A stretch of DNA of 64,000 bases from Pyrus communis (Eukaryota > Streptophyta > Magnoliopsida > Rosales > Rosaceae), in NCBI RefSeq assembly GCF_963583255.1, contig NC_084809.1, positions 9,798,997 through 9,862,996 of the forward strand, given 5' to 3'. The notes under the pieces are model-generated. The model worked only from the letters and a program-made list of their open reading frames with translations. It searched no databases and had not been told where the DNA came from. Of the stretch, positions 24,126 to 36,372 are shown one piece after another; position 1 is the first letter of the stretch; each line of letters starts with the position of its first letter. A program made the translations under genes and the position numbers.

Positions 24126-24570
24126 CACCGACTGTATCTACCACGTGTCAAACACTGTCATCAGTAATTATGCAGCCTATGAGAAAGATGGGACACATTA
24201 GGGATAATTTTCTCAACATTCCTTGCGATAAACACTCTTGTTCTGTTAATGATCATGCACGTGAAACTCAAGTTAACATACAAAGTTACATAACGAGGAA
24301 CAACAATGAGAAATACAGAAGTAGTATCTGTCCACGAGATTGCCTGGTGGAAAGTCACGGTTATACACCTCTTCTGAGGTGGGGAAGACTCACCGACTGT
24401 ATCCACCATGTGTCAAAAGCCTCGTCAGTAATTACGCAACCCGTGAGATAACTCTCTTGTTCTGGTAATGATCATGCACGTCAAATTCAAGTTAATATAC
24501 AAAGTTACATAACGAGGAACACCAATGAGAAAGACATAAGTAGTATCTGTCCACAAGATTGCCTATAAGT
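24126..24570. repeat. Direct duplication of about 200 bp between convergent genes
   Basis: A block containing CACCGACTGTATC, TAATGATCATGCACGTGAAA, TACAAAGTTACATAACGAGG and AAGTAGTATCTGTCCAC occurs at about 24126-24350. It recurs at about 24388-24570 with deletions and point changes. No terminal inverted repeats were seen. It lies in the 3' space between the stop of the F-box/kelch gene and the stop of the membrane kelch gene. Confidence 0.7.
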
Positions 24571-24718
24571 AGGTGACTTTTCTATTACATTCCCTTTGCT
24601 GCAACAGGGAAGAACATTTCAATTCCAGAAATTTAATAAATGAATAATTGGTTGGAGACTACGAATGGTTAAACCGGCAGAAAACAATTGTGCCCAAGAA
24701 TCAACAGCAAGGAACCAA

Positions 24719-27700
24719 TCACGAGTTCAGTTTTAATTTCGTTCTCCACAACTCTCCGATGACCTTCTTTGGTTGGGGATTATCCGGTCCTTTGTCTCGC
24801 TGTCCGGATGTAAAATACAACCACCCATTCCAGAAACCGACTAGTGTGGTTTTAACTCGAAATGGAAGTTTCCCAATAACTGACCACTTCTGCAATTATC
24901 GAAAATCAGAAGAGTAGAAACTAACATTAGAGCTTAAACCCTTAGGACATAAGGAGCACAGGGGTAATACGTATCACAACAAATTAGAAAAATTGCCGAG
25001 ATTTCGATAACAGAAGAAACTTATGACCCGTTATAGAAGCCATAGCTTGTTTGTAGAAATATGAAGCCTGCATTTATATCAATTACCACATACAAGCTAC
25101 CATCCTATTTGCATAAGTTGAGCAGCTAAAAGAAAAAGATGAGGTAGTTGAACACATTGTGGTACAATAATCTCCATATCAACAGTGACTACCTTGCTGT
25201 TTTAGTGGTTTTTTGTTCATTTGTGTGGGTAAACAATTAAGCATATATATTGGTGTCGTAAAAGTATAATGAGGAGAATGGAAATACCAGTGTATTCAAG
25301 TTGAACTGGAATATTTCACCAACCAAAGTCATCTTCTTAGTTACAGGGTGCTTCTCAGTTGTGCCTCCAACGATAACAATAGAGTTGTTAACAACAGTCC
25401 AAGCGAATTCAATATGGGAATCTGGCTTAGGCATAGGAGGCAACTCTTTCCACTTCATTTCGTCATCCATCATGTAAACATCACTATATACAACCTGAAA
25501 CAATCAGAAATAACAAAATGAAACTTATTTAAGAGGACAAGTCCAGATTTCTCCTTTGGTTGGGAGTTCTTGCCAAACTCATTCTATGTTTGGGTATGGC
25601 TCTGAAGCTTCTTGTAAGTAATTGAGTGGTTCCTTTGTAAATAGTGCATGATTCTAACTGGGCGAGTAAAATCTGTGTTGGCATGTGTATTAAAAAGCCT
25701 AAAAGATCCGTAGTAGATCCTTTTCCATCTGAACAAATGATAATACATAAAAAAGGAATATCTGGTGCAACAAAACTCACTAATAACAAAAGAATAAAAA
25801 AATATGTTAACATCTTACCTCATTCCTACGAGAGCACTTGAAAATAGGTGATCCGGGTTTGGCCATGAAATCACCCTCTTGACCACCGATAAGATAAAGA
25901 CGATCATCAACAACTACACAAGCCCTACAAGAAAATACCAATGACAGAGAACACTGGTGAATTTTAGTTGATGGGATATGCCATAGATAAAGCAAGATTG
26001 GCAAATAAAAGGTCACATTGTAGTGGGAGGGTTGGGCGAAGAGGTCTTAAATTTAAAAAATATGTCAGAAAGGACCACCCAAGGCAGCACAAATATTATT
26101 GAAAGGAATTACTCCACCAGTTTTCATATTTCACTTGCATTTACCATTTACCACCCCAGGAGAGACAAATTTTGATACATTGGTAATTTGGTATCCAGTA
26201 ACAACAAGCCCTTTCTGCCTCTATCTACTGACTCTAGGATTTCTGACCAGAGCTTTGAAAGTTAGCTCATTAAACATTCTAAGCAGGAATTGTGTGTGAT
26301 TGTCTTCATGTTATTGCCCTAGATGATCATTGTCATTGCTAAGTATAAGACAAAATCTGGAATCGATTCACAAGTGTAAAAGAGGACCTATTAAATGACC
26401 AAGAGAATACTTGTACTAACAGACTGCCCAGAACTTTCAGTTATGGTTGTTGGTATATAAGTTCAAAAATTATGATTTAATATTATGTATTTTCAAGACA
26501 GTAAACAGACCTATGAGGTCCTCCCCGGGGAATAGGAATTTCAGTCCTCCATTCCTTTTCTAATACTTTCCCATCTTTTACAGCAAGACTCCAATGCTCC
26601 ACTTCAGGTGTATATCGGTTCTCCCCACTACCACCCATTACATGTAGTCTACCTTTCCAAAGTTGAGTTGCTGGTGCATACCTGAAAAATTCCACGTTAA
26701 AACCAAACAATCTAAGCCTGAACTACAGAAGAAAAACTATGTATGAGTTACTGTTGAACTAAAAAGACCTAGTAATGCAAATCTTAAACTACAAAGACCT
26801 AGTTCACAACAACAGTACAGAAGTTTTCATCAGCTAGTAGAAACCATATATGGGCACTGAGGCGAGCACACTAATATAAGTATGAGTGTGGGTTTTTGCA
26901 GCACTACAAACCAATAGAATAAAAATCTAAAACCGCGTAAAGATTAACTTGGAGCTACCAGTTCTGATTACTAACTAACATTCAGCTGTAATAGTTTTAC
27001 AAGAATAAGGTGGTGTTTAACAACAGGAAACACAAAAACAAACCTAGGAACTGGCAGACGAGGCATGTCCCGCCACTGCTTTGTCTCAGTATCAAGCACA
27101 AATGTATGAGCTGTGGGCCCTCTGCACTGTGGCCCATACTGTCCTGTGACAATGTATATGTACCTTCCGTCGGTTACCATTCCTAGATGTGAATGTGCCA
27201 TTTCTTTTGGCATATCAAATCTTTCTCCCCATTTGTTATCACTGAAATTGTACATATCAACATGCGAATGTACCTAAACAAAACAATAAACAGAAAAAGT
27301 TACAGCCTTTTTCAAGTTTTGGACCTTCTGGTGAACAAGTGAATAAATAGCTAATCTACCCCAACAGCAGCAGTTGGTAATGGTAATCCCCAGTAGTTGA
27401 GATGAGGCTAATTCTTTGATGTCACCACTCAGCAAGCAGTTTGTGATTTTCCTTGCTTTTTTTGTTGGTAATAAACATTAAAATCTAATTTGAAATGGAT
27501 ATAGGGATAATGTGTCCCTCTATAATAGGGAAAAAAAAGCAGAGAATTACATAATGAACTTGCAACTATTTCAGAAAGGCAACACAATCACGATGAATTA
27601 AACTACAATGCTTTGATCTAGGTTCCCGTAAAAGACACCACAGTTCTACTCAATACCAATTAAGTCAAAGTATGTCTCCCCCGAGACAAAAAAAAAAAAA

Positions 27701-29463
27701 AAAAAAAAAAGAACCTTTTTCACCCCATCTGATCTCACTTTTTCACTACAGGATTCCAAAAATTCAAAGAACAACAATTCTCCAAAGCAGTTTTTTAATT
27801 TTGCTTAATCGCCACTCCTAGAAATCCCTAATCCACTTGCAAGACGACAATATTGTCCTAAATCTTGAGATATCTATCAAATTTCTTTAGGTCTAATAAA
27901 ATCCTTCTCGTTAAGCATATTGATGCAAAACATGGCCAGTTTCTACATGATTGCATAGTTTTATTTTCTATCTTTTAAGTTTTTATTTACCCTCACTTAA
28001 TACAGTGTGAAGTATTCACATTAAGTACTTCTACATTATACTAATCAATCTTCACTTCTAAAAGTCACATAACCCATAAATAGCCATAAGTATTCTTTAT
28101 TAATTTTAAACGTTATAACCAGAAAAGCTTAAAAAGGTTATTTCATTAAGGGACTACAACAAGATCTCAAGGAAACGTAAGAGCAATCTCTACAATAGTC
28201 AGTGGGGCAAAGTTAAGCTAAAATATATCTTCTCAAGTATGAAAAGCTGGATGTAAAAAATATGTAACTGAGACTATTTGAATCTAAAAAAAAGGTCATA
28301 GCATGAACCATGTGGTAGAGATAGGATGAACAATAAAAAAGAATTTAGTAAATGAGCAAAACAATGTTCTCACATAATCAATGGTACCATATCCAGCAAA
28401 CACAAAGAGAAGATTCTTTATCTGTATAGCAGCTCCATCCAAACGAGGTACGGGTGCCTCAGCCATACTCTCCCATTTTAATTCTGGTCCAGGCAAATCA
28501 GCAAAGGTTGCTGATAAAACTCTTCCAGGAGCAGTATCGTTTTTGTAATTGACGCTTCCCTGTAGGTAACATAAACAATGGTCAATATTCACAGCTGAAA
28601 CAAGGATCGACTAACTTTAATGGTCATTAAATTCACATAACAGGAAGGGGTACTATAAGAGAGTAAAAGGGACAGTGTATTGTTTTCAAAGGAGTGGAAA
28701 TTCACGATATATTCTCATAGCTTGTGTTGTTCCTACATTTTCAAGTGGAACCCGAAAAGCATTCCATTTCTCAAAAACCGAAGAATACTGGTAAGAATTC
28801 ACATCAAGCAGACAAAAATCCGCAACAATGAGAGTGAATGGGCTCATGGAAATCCACAGAAACACTAATCTTAATTTACAATTACCAATAACGACTTCAT
28901 TAATCAAACAATTCTCAAATCAAGTAAGAAAAGCACACTTACTCGTCATCTAAACAACTCCCAGACGAAAACATTCATGCAAACTAAGTAGCAACAATGT
29001 CAATGAGATTCAAATGAGCAACCAAACAAACTAAAAAGGCACACTTCCTCCAAATCATACAAAACTAAGATCAAATTCACACTGAAAACCCTATAGCAGC
29101 ATCAACAAAACAACCAAACAAAGAAAAGCAATCAACTTTACCGCATTTTCCCAAAATCCAAACAAAACCCAGATGATAATTCACATAAAAAAAAAAAAAA
29201 AAAAAAAAAACAAGAATTCAACAACTAGAAAGCAAACCCAATACCTTGGTGGGGGTTTCACGGCTAGTTTTCTTGGGGGAGGGGATGATAGTGGGTTTTG
29301 AGATATCGACAGGAGGAGCCCAATTGTCGGCAATGTCGTTATAAGAACTGATAAAGCGAGGAGAGGAAGCCCACAGGAAATCGGCAATCAGAGCAATCCC
29401 CAGCAGAGCGACGCATATCAACAGCAGCCGAGCCGATGTGTGCTTCGCGGAGGGCCTAACCAT
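24719..29463 (-). CDS. Membrane-anchored kelch-repeat (galactose oxidase-type propeller) protein, At1g51540/At3g27220-like
   Basis: Seven exons on the minus strand: 29245-29463, 28374-28559, 27044-27273, 26511-26681, 25819-25924, 25288-25494 and 24719-24889. All are GT-AG and total 429 residues. Residues about 11-31 form one hydrophobic segment (LLLICVALLGIALIADFLWA), a signal anchor. A proline-rich stem follows, then kelch units (DLPGPELKWESMAEAPVPRL, LLFVFAGYGTIDYV, YIYIVTGQYGPQCRGPTAHT, RLHVMGGSGENRY, RLYLIGGQEGDF, SIVIVGGTTEKH, GWLYFTSGQRD). The last exon is short and ends GELWRTKLKLNS. The topology suggests a lumenal or extracellular propeller held by one membrane helix. No enzyme function is established for this plant family, and the copper ligands of true galactose oxidase are not evident. 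A GA repeat at 29492-29535 sits just upstream of the ATG, probably in the 5' UTR. Confidence 0.9.
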
Positions 29464-29492
29464 CTCATATCATATGGATTCGCAATTTTAGG

Positions 29493-29538
<46 letters not shown>

Positions 29539-31471
29539 CCGCCAACGGAGGAGGGTTAGAGCTACTACGCGTACCAACACAGTGATTATTGCAGTGAGGC
29601 TGGAGGTACTTTTACAATTATTGGTTTTCTCCAGGGTCAGAGAAAATTTACTTACTTTTCTAGGATGTTAAAGTGAAGGATTTTTTTTTTTTACTTTTGT
29701 TATCGCAAAGAATACTTAAAATTGACCAAATTCATCATATTGATCTCTTAATTTGAAAATCGATTAATATCGTACTTGAAATTCATTATCTCACATCAAT
29801 TTAGTTTATGTTGTCCAAATCCATCAAATTTTATAAAGTACGTTGATTGACAAGTGATGGATTGTTGCATTTGTTTAAAGTATTTCTCTTTAATCCAATG
29901 TGTTTTAGGTCAAAATTCTTTTCGTTCTAGTAGTCTCGTTCATGTAGTAAGTAGTACTATCGGTTGTAATAAAAAGAATGAATTTTTTAGTTTAAATACC
30001 ATTTATAAGAAGAAAAAAAAAAGAAAAAATACCACTTTTTTAATTAAGTACCAATGGAAAAGTCCACCAAAATAATTTTAGAAATAGCAATATATTTCAA
30101 AAGGGACTAATGGATGAGAAATTTGGAAAAACAAACCAAAATTGAGACTTTAAAATAGAATTACAGCCACTTTTTTTTTTCTTTTCTTTTAACAAATGAT
30201 ATTATCTACATGTGGGTGAAGTTTTACAATGAGTTAGCAATAATGTGATTTAAAATTTTCTTTCGCTAGAATAGAATCTAAGACTTCTCACTTACTATTG
30301 AAATTATCTTAGACCATAGTACTCAGTACATAGCCAACTTTTTAAATTTATGATAATTATTACCAAAATTTCTAATATAACCCTTATAAGGATATGCAAG
30401 GATGCAATCCCACCGCTAACCCTTCAATCCAACCGCTAACCCAGCCCCATGTCTCCCGACACCTCCTTCCCCAGCCTAATCTCCCTCGCGGCCAGGACTT
30501 GGTAACTCACGACAGCTCCGAAACCTCAAAGTTCAAGCACAACAAAGATTGGGGAAAAGAGAGCAAAAACCCAGAAAAATTCCAAGTAATCCCAAATCAC
30601 TGCTTTGTGTCAATCCAAATGTCTATTCTACGGTTGCATGTTCAATTTACGAGCACTAAATCAAAAGCCGTTTTTCATGTACCACCAAATTCATACACCC
30701 TTATTACCAGCTTTCTGTTGGTCATGCCCAGTTGTTAATATCATTATGTCTGTACTTCTCATGTTAAGAAACTTGGCTTCGTGAATTTGTTCCGGTCCAA
30801 TTCAAAATGGCATAGAGGAAGAAGAATTTGATTTGACGGTTCATGCCCCAGATCTCGTCAAGATTATTGAAACCTCAATCCACACTTTTCAGCTTTTCCT
30901 GAAGATGGAAGCCGCTTGTTTCTTAATTTGCTTTAGTTGAACTTCTTGTTTCTTTGTTTGAGAACTGTGATAGATGTAGAGAGATTGAGTGACGAGAGAG
31001 AGGTGGGTGAGACGGGCTGAAGAGCGATTCCAATTTAACTTCTTCTCCTTCCTCTTACTCTCACGCCGTTGGGGGTTAGGGTTCGTCGAACAGGGGTCAC
31101 AAGAGAGGACGCCGCAGTAAACCATTTATATGGTTATTTTAAGTTTTAAGAAAATCCTATTTCTGTTATACTGTTAAACATGTGCATCTTCTGTGTATAT
31201 TTCAAAAATCTTATGGTCTTAAAAAATAAGGAAAGGAAAATTTTATTTAAACTCATGTAACTTATTTCTACACTCAACTTAAATTTCAAATGTTAAATAT
31301 CTTTTTTACTCTATTGTATAATTACCATCAAGTACAAGATAAAATTAATAATAAAACTAAATTGTATCAATAAACCCATATACTATAATCAAACCTTACA
31401 TCACTTCTACGTTGATTCTAGCTAATCCTAGATAATTAGTTCCAGAATTAGGAGTGCTTCAATTTTTTTAG
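29464..31471. other. Intergenic region upstream of the membrane kelch gene
   Basis: No gene recognised. A GA microsatellite (29492-29535) marks the probable leader of the minus-strand kelch gene. Further on, GC-richer patches at 30394-30560 and 30980-31125 contain short ORFs (plus 30394-30738, minus 30889-31125) without any family resemblance I could name. The rest is AT-rich. Confidence 0.4.
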
Positions 31472-31783
31472 AAAACAAATGATCAAATAAACAATGACAA
31501 CTTATGTTAACAGTGGAGTTATTTTTTTTCGAAAATGTTATGGAAATAATTCAGAAAAGAAACTTGAAAGGTCTTTGGAAAATCATTCTAATAGTGGAAG
31601 AAGTAGGGAGACATGCTTGCTTGTTCTCTTCTCTTCATTGGAATAGACTCTTAGGTCTGCAAACAAAGCAGCTCATGCGGCTACATCGTTGGCGATACAG
31701 AGTTGTGCTTATCTTCTCCTTTTGTAAGGAGTTTCTTTGTATTTTCTTCCCCATGCTACTTTGTTAATGGAATTCCTATTGAC

Positions 31784-31814
<31 letters not shown>

Positions 31815-31824
31815 CCAAATGATC
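31472..31824 (+). mobile_element. 5'-truncated LINE-like insertion with poly-A tail and target duplication
   Basis: A segment of about 325 bp ends in a run of about 28 A (to 31810). It is flanked by GAAAACAAATGATC (31472-31485) and GAACCCAAATGATC (31811-31824), a 12/14 match expected for a target-site duplication made by target-primed reverse transcription. Just before the tail one frame reads SANKAAHAATSLAIQSCAYL then stop, resembling the C-terminal RNase H region of plant LINE proteins. Everything upstream is missing, as is usual for 5'-truncated LINEs. Confidence 0.7.
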
Positions 31825-31877
31825 CACCGTATTCACGAGTGCTTTAATGACATAATCTTTCAATGTTTCTACCACTT

Positions 31878-32260
31878 TTCACTATTCTTGCTTCTCACTC
31901 TAACTTGTTTGCCTACTACCTCATTGTTACTTGATTCTTACTTCTTCTTTCTTGATTGATTAGCAACACACACACACACACACCTATTTATAGGTGTGGT
32001 TTTGCCGACTACAATTTCCCAACGCCTTTGGGCTTTGCATGACAACCACACAACTGTACAAATAGCTAGATCTTTCTAGGTAGTGATCCACCGACATATG
32101 GCTTTGCATAATAGCCACATAATAGCTAACCATGCTAGAAGTTTCTAGCATTTGCATGGATCATATTTTAGCCTATCATCATAGGTCGGATATCATCTGG
32201 GGCCAAGACAAGATTACACTTCAACACAAACATCAATTGGGCTGGTGTTGATCTTCAACA
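31878..32260 (-). repeat. 3' LTR of the copia element (truncated)
   Basis: The sequence matches the 5' LTR at 35142-35707 over most of its length, including the CA microsatellite and the CTTTGGGCTTTGCATGACAA and GGCTTTGCATAATAGCCACA blocks. It ends, in + coordinates, at ATCTTCAACA (32260). About 180 bp present in the other LTR are missing at the left side, where similarity stops near 31878. Immediately inside is GTTGAGGGGCAG on the minus strand, a plausible polypurine tract. Confidence 0.8.
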
Positions 32261-32514
32261 CTGCCCCTCAACACCAGCTTATTCTTTCTTCCATGTCGAG
32301 TTGATGTCAGAGCTTTTTCTTGCACACCTATTTGTGTGATATGGGTTTCACATTTCTTCGTTTTGGCACTAGATTCCAAGCCTGATTTAGCTCCACTGCA
32401 ATGACCTCTTTTCCCAACTTTGAGCAACTTATGTTTAACTGCTTCTTCTTCTATGGCTACACTGGTGTATTTAGGACTTGGCTACCAGATTCTTGTTGAC
32501 CTCCATAGTTGTGA

Positions 32515-35048
32515 TTATGGAGTTGATACTTCAACTTCGCTAGGTCTTTCTTCTTCTAGTCGTTGATATATGCCAGGTTGCCAAGGGTTTTGAGGTACTG
32601 CTTGCTCAACATCATCACTATCAAGCGAATCCTCAGACTTACCTTGTCTAGATTGGATTTGAACAGTTTGCTCCCCCATCTTTTGTTGCAGCTTATCTTC
32701 AATCTCTCTTGAATCAGGCAATGCCTCTTTTTCTAAAAACCACCAAGAGGATGCTTCATCAAACACCACATCTCGTGATGTGTAACATCTTCCAGTCGTA
32801 GGATCATAACATTTCCACCTTTTTCTTTGGTTGTCGTATCCCATAAAGATACATCTGATTGCTTTCTTGTCAAACTTGCTACGTAAATGACTTGGAACAT
32901 ATACGTAGCACACATAACCAAATACTCGAAAGTAACTAACTGTAGGTTTCATATCCCACAGTTTCTCAAAGGGTAAGACAAATTCTAACCTTGGTTGAGG
33001 AAGCCTGTTGATCACATGAGCTGCAGTTCTCATTGCCTCGACCCAAAACCTTTCTGGTACATTCTTGGCGTGGAGCATACTTTGACATATCTCTGCAAGA
33101 TGTCGGTTCTTTCTTTCTGCTACGCCATTTTATTGTGGCGTGTTAGCACATGTAAACTGGTGATGTATTCTACATTCTCGTAGATACTGGGAAAACTTAT
33201 TCGAGGTATATTCTCCTCCATTATCCGTGTGTATGCAACGGATCTTATTTTCCACTTCTCCTTCAACTGTCTCCTTAAACTCTTTAAATTTTGAAAATGT
33301 TTCAGATTTTTTCTTTCATAAAGAAAATCCATATGTACCTGGAGAAGTCATCAATGAACGTTACCATGTACTGCATCCCACTTATCGATGGTTGCTTGAA
33401 GGCCTCGAACACATCGGAATGAACCAACACCAACGGTTTCACTTTAAACTTCAACACTTTGTATGGTAGTTGATGTGCTTTACTATACTAGCATCCTGCA
33501 CAAACTGTGTCTATTCTCACGTCAAGCTGAGGTAGCCCCTTAAGCATTGACTTCTTCATGATCACATTTAGCTTATGATAGCTAATGTGACCCAATCTCA
33601 TGTGCCATCAATCTGTTGTCTCGTTCTTCATTGTCTTGTCTACTTATGTAACTTTTGCTATCATTACATAGACTGACTACAGTTGTCCTCCCTCCATTGT
33701 TGGCGTCCTTAAGATCTTGATGTGTCGATACACCTTCATATCTCGTGGACCAAACAAGACATAATTTTCTAATGATGTTAGTTGCGGCACAAAAAGAACA
33801 TTTTTCTTCATACCTGGAACATGGTAGACATCTTGAAGCGGCACATGGTTAGTGTTGTATCGAGGCACAATTACCGTCTTACCAATGTGAGCAATCAGTA
33901 GCCTCGAGTTGTTGGCCGTCACCACCAATCGACCTCCCTTGTATTTAGTCAAACTTTGTAACTTTTTCTCATCACGCACCATGTGGTTTGAGCAGTACAA
34001 ATCCACGATCCAATCATTCTCGTAGTTAATCGACTCTTGATTTGTTGCTATGAAAGTTGATTCTTGCTTCTCTATAGCAACGGATGCTTCAGCGTCCCAC
34101 TTTTCCTCCAAGGCTAGAGACGCAACAACATCTTAATCATCTTCATTTTTCTCCTCTGAGTTGGCGATGTTACTCTCTGTGGGCTTTTTGAACCAGCAAT
34201 CCTTCACCATGTGGCCCTTCTTTCCACAATTGTAACATTTGCCCTCAAACCTTATATTATTTTAGGACTGACCACGGTTGCGGTGATACTTCGGAGCTCA
34301 CCCTGGCCAAGAACTCCCTCATCCTTGATGACCTTTCGCCTTGTCACTATTTATTTTAGATCCTGCACCAGCATGCTGCTTGAAGCTGCCTTTACCTTTG
34401 ATGTAGAGCGTTTCCTCCTTACCTCTTGACGAAACCCCTCCCATTTGCTTTGCCAAAGCTTCGTGATCGGCAAGCAAATTCTCAAACTCAACAAATGATG
34501 GTTCGATCAGCCATCCTTGTACAACAACAACGAAGCCTCGATATTCGGGTCTCAACCCATGGATGATTATTTTTTTTTATCCTGGATTCTACAATGGCAG
34601 CACTAGGATATAATTTAGAAATTTCACGGCAAATAGTCTTTACCTTGTGGAAATATTCGGCAATCATCATGTCTTGTTAGGCCACCGATAACAACTCGTT
34701 CTCGAGAAGCTGCAATTTTGTATCGTTTCTCTTTGAAAAGAGTGTGGCGAAGGTGTCCCATGCTTCTTTTGTTGTCTTGGCCTTCCGTATGTGCTCCAAC
34801 ATATCATCTTCAACTGTGATTTTTAATGCAAACATGGCCTTACTTGCCTTGATCTTCCACTTCTGCAAAGTGCAGCTGGTGCCTTCTTCTGGATGTGTAA
34901 CTTCATTACCGCCGACGACATCCCAAAGATCTTGACCTTGTAGGTAAGACTCCATACACGTTGCCCACGTGTTGTAATTTTTGTTATTAAGCTTCCAACA
35001 ACTTGAAGATCTCCCATCGTGTCGGCAGAACTTCGATAAGCCGAACAA
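32515..35048 (-). pseudogene. Copia gag-protease-integrase remnant
   Basis: The reading frame is broken into several pieces. Gag (34677-35048 and 34319-34670) carries KLNNKNYNTWATCMESYLQG and AKTTKEAWDTFATLF, typical of copia gag. A zinc-knuckle block lies near 34190-34240. The protease region (33677-34111) contains [10 protein letters not shown] where active copies have a D-S/T-G triad, so the catalytic aspartate context is altered. Integrase fragments (33120-33332 and 32515-33078) include NGVAERKNR-like and FWVEAMRTAAHVINRLP motifs and the FRVFGYVCYVYVP segment. Frameshifts and stops separate the blocks. No reverse transcriptase is present. Confidence 0.85.
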
Positions 35049-35125
35049 GATTAGTCAACAATCTTGCGAAGTACTATACTTCTCACGATTCTCGGAAGCT
35101 TCACTAGAGATGGTCCCTGATCGTA

Positions 35126-35139
35126 CCACTTTGATACCA
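35126..35139 (-). other. Copia primer-binding site (initiator tRNA-Met type)
   Basis: On the minus strand TGGTATCAAAGTGG starts two bases inside the 5' LTR end. TGGTATCA matches the 3' end complement of initiator methionine tRNA, the usual copia primer. Confidence 0.8.
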
Positions 35140-35141
35140 AT

Positions 35142-35707
35142 TGTTGAGAAAAAAAATTAGAGTACACAACTCTAACACAAGTGTTGGAGAGACAAAACAA
35201 GTAAACAAATTACTTGTATTAACTCACAAAATATTACAACACAACAATTCTCAAGGACACAACTTAGAAGTTGTGATACTCACTCACTTTCTAGAAACAA
35301 ACTCTAGATCACTCACATTCCTATATATAAGACTATTCTTGCTTCTCACTCTCACTTGGTTGCCTACTACTTCGTTGTTACTTGATTCTTACTTCTTCTC
35401 TCTTGATTGATTAGCAACACACACACACACACACACACACATTGCGGACTACAACTTCCCACCGCCTTTGGGCTTTGCATGACAACCACACAATTGTACA
35501 AATAGCTAGATCTTTCTAGCTAGTGATCCACCGACATATGGCTTTGCATAATAGCCACATAATAACTAACCATGCTAGAAGTTTCTAGCATTTGCATGGA
35601 TCATACTTTAGCCTATCATCATGGGCTGGATATCATCTTGGGCCAAGACAACTAGGCAAGGTTACACTTCAGCACAAAAATCAATTAGGCTGGTGTTGAT
35701 CTTCACA
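35142..35707 (-). repeat. 5' LTR of the copia element
   Basis: 566 bp. On the minus strand it begins TGTGAAGATCAACACCAG and ends CTCAACA. A TATATATA box lies at about 35323-35331. It contains a CA/AC microsatellite (35415-35442) shared with the other LTR. Confidence 0.8.
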
Positions 35708-36372
35708 AACAAATCCTCACGGTGCCCAAAAAAAAAAATCATAAGAAACCACACAGCATCCATGTGAAGTTCTTTTTTTTTTTTCGTGACTTTACATAAG
35801 AGGGGAGAAGACGGCAAGAAAGAAGGGTGGGGAGAATGCCAGCGAGGCACAAAGTGATATTGTGTGAAGGCGATCTCAAACTAAATCTGATATGGATGGA
35901 TTAAATTACGTTAGATTAACCGGATGATCAAAATTTGTCTAAATGTATGTAAATACACAAATGGTAAATATGGAGTCGGAATCCATTCCCTTATTTTGAA
36001 ATATTACAATATTAAGCTTAGTATCATGCATAAGATTCAAATTCAAACTACAGGCCTATTATTGTAATAGCATTAACATGGGATAATATTCGGTTGACAC
36101 CATTTTATTATGCATCCCATGTTAATTGAAAGGCCCCACACATACGAGAAAATAAAGCATTACATATGCGCATACAAATTGGAATAATACTTAGGTAGGT
36201 ACTCATTAGTAAGGACTATATATACTCATTTTTTGATTTGGTCCAATTAAAAGATGTCACATGTTTCTTGTTTTTAAAACAATAAAACATGTGTTGAATT
36301 ATTATTAGACCAAATCTGAAAAGTGAGTATATAAATACTCACTAGTGCGTACCTAAGCATTCTCTAACAAAC
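35708..36372. other. Gene-free stretch between copia element and JIP23-like gene
   Basis: AT-rich DNA with an inverted pair around 36190-36360: ACTTAGGTAGGTACTCATTAG at the left and CTCACTAGTGCGTACCTAAG at the right, enclosing CACATG/ACATGTG. This could be a small MITE of about 170 bp, but no target duplication was confirmed. Confidence 0.4.

Larger units (their letters stand above)
31878..35707 (-). mobile_element. Ty1/copia LTR retrotransposon, minus strand, lacking reverse transcriptase
   Basis: Two directly repeated LTRs (31878-32260 and 35142-35707) bound about 2.9 kb of internal sequence read on the minus strand. The primer-binding site lies directly inside the 5' LTR. Gag, zinc knuckle, protease-like and integrase blocks follow in copia order. 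After the integrase C-terminal region the sequence runs straight to the polypurine tract and 3' LTR, so the reverse transcriptase/RNase H half (normally about 2 kb) is gone. The left LTR is also truncated. The element lies next to the LINE tail. Confidence 0.85.

Noticed and set aside
30889..31125. Minus-strand 78-codon frame as the first exon of an unknown gene
   Set aside because: No downstream exon could be connected and the peptide resembles no family I know; kept as unassigned.
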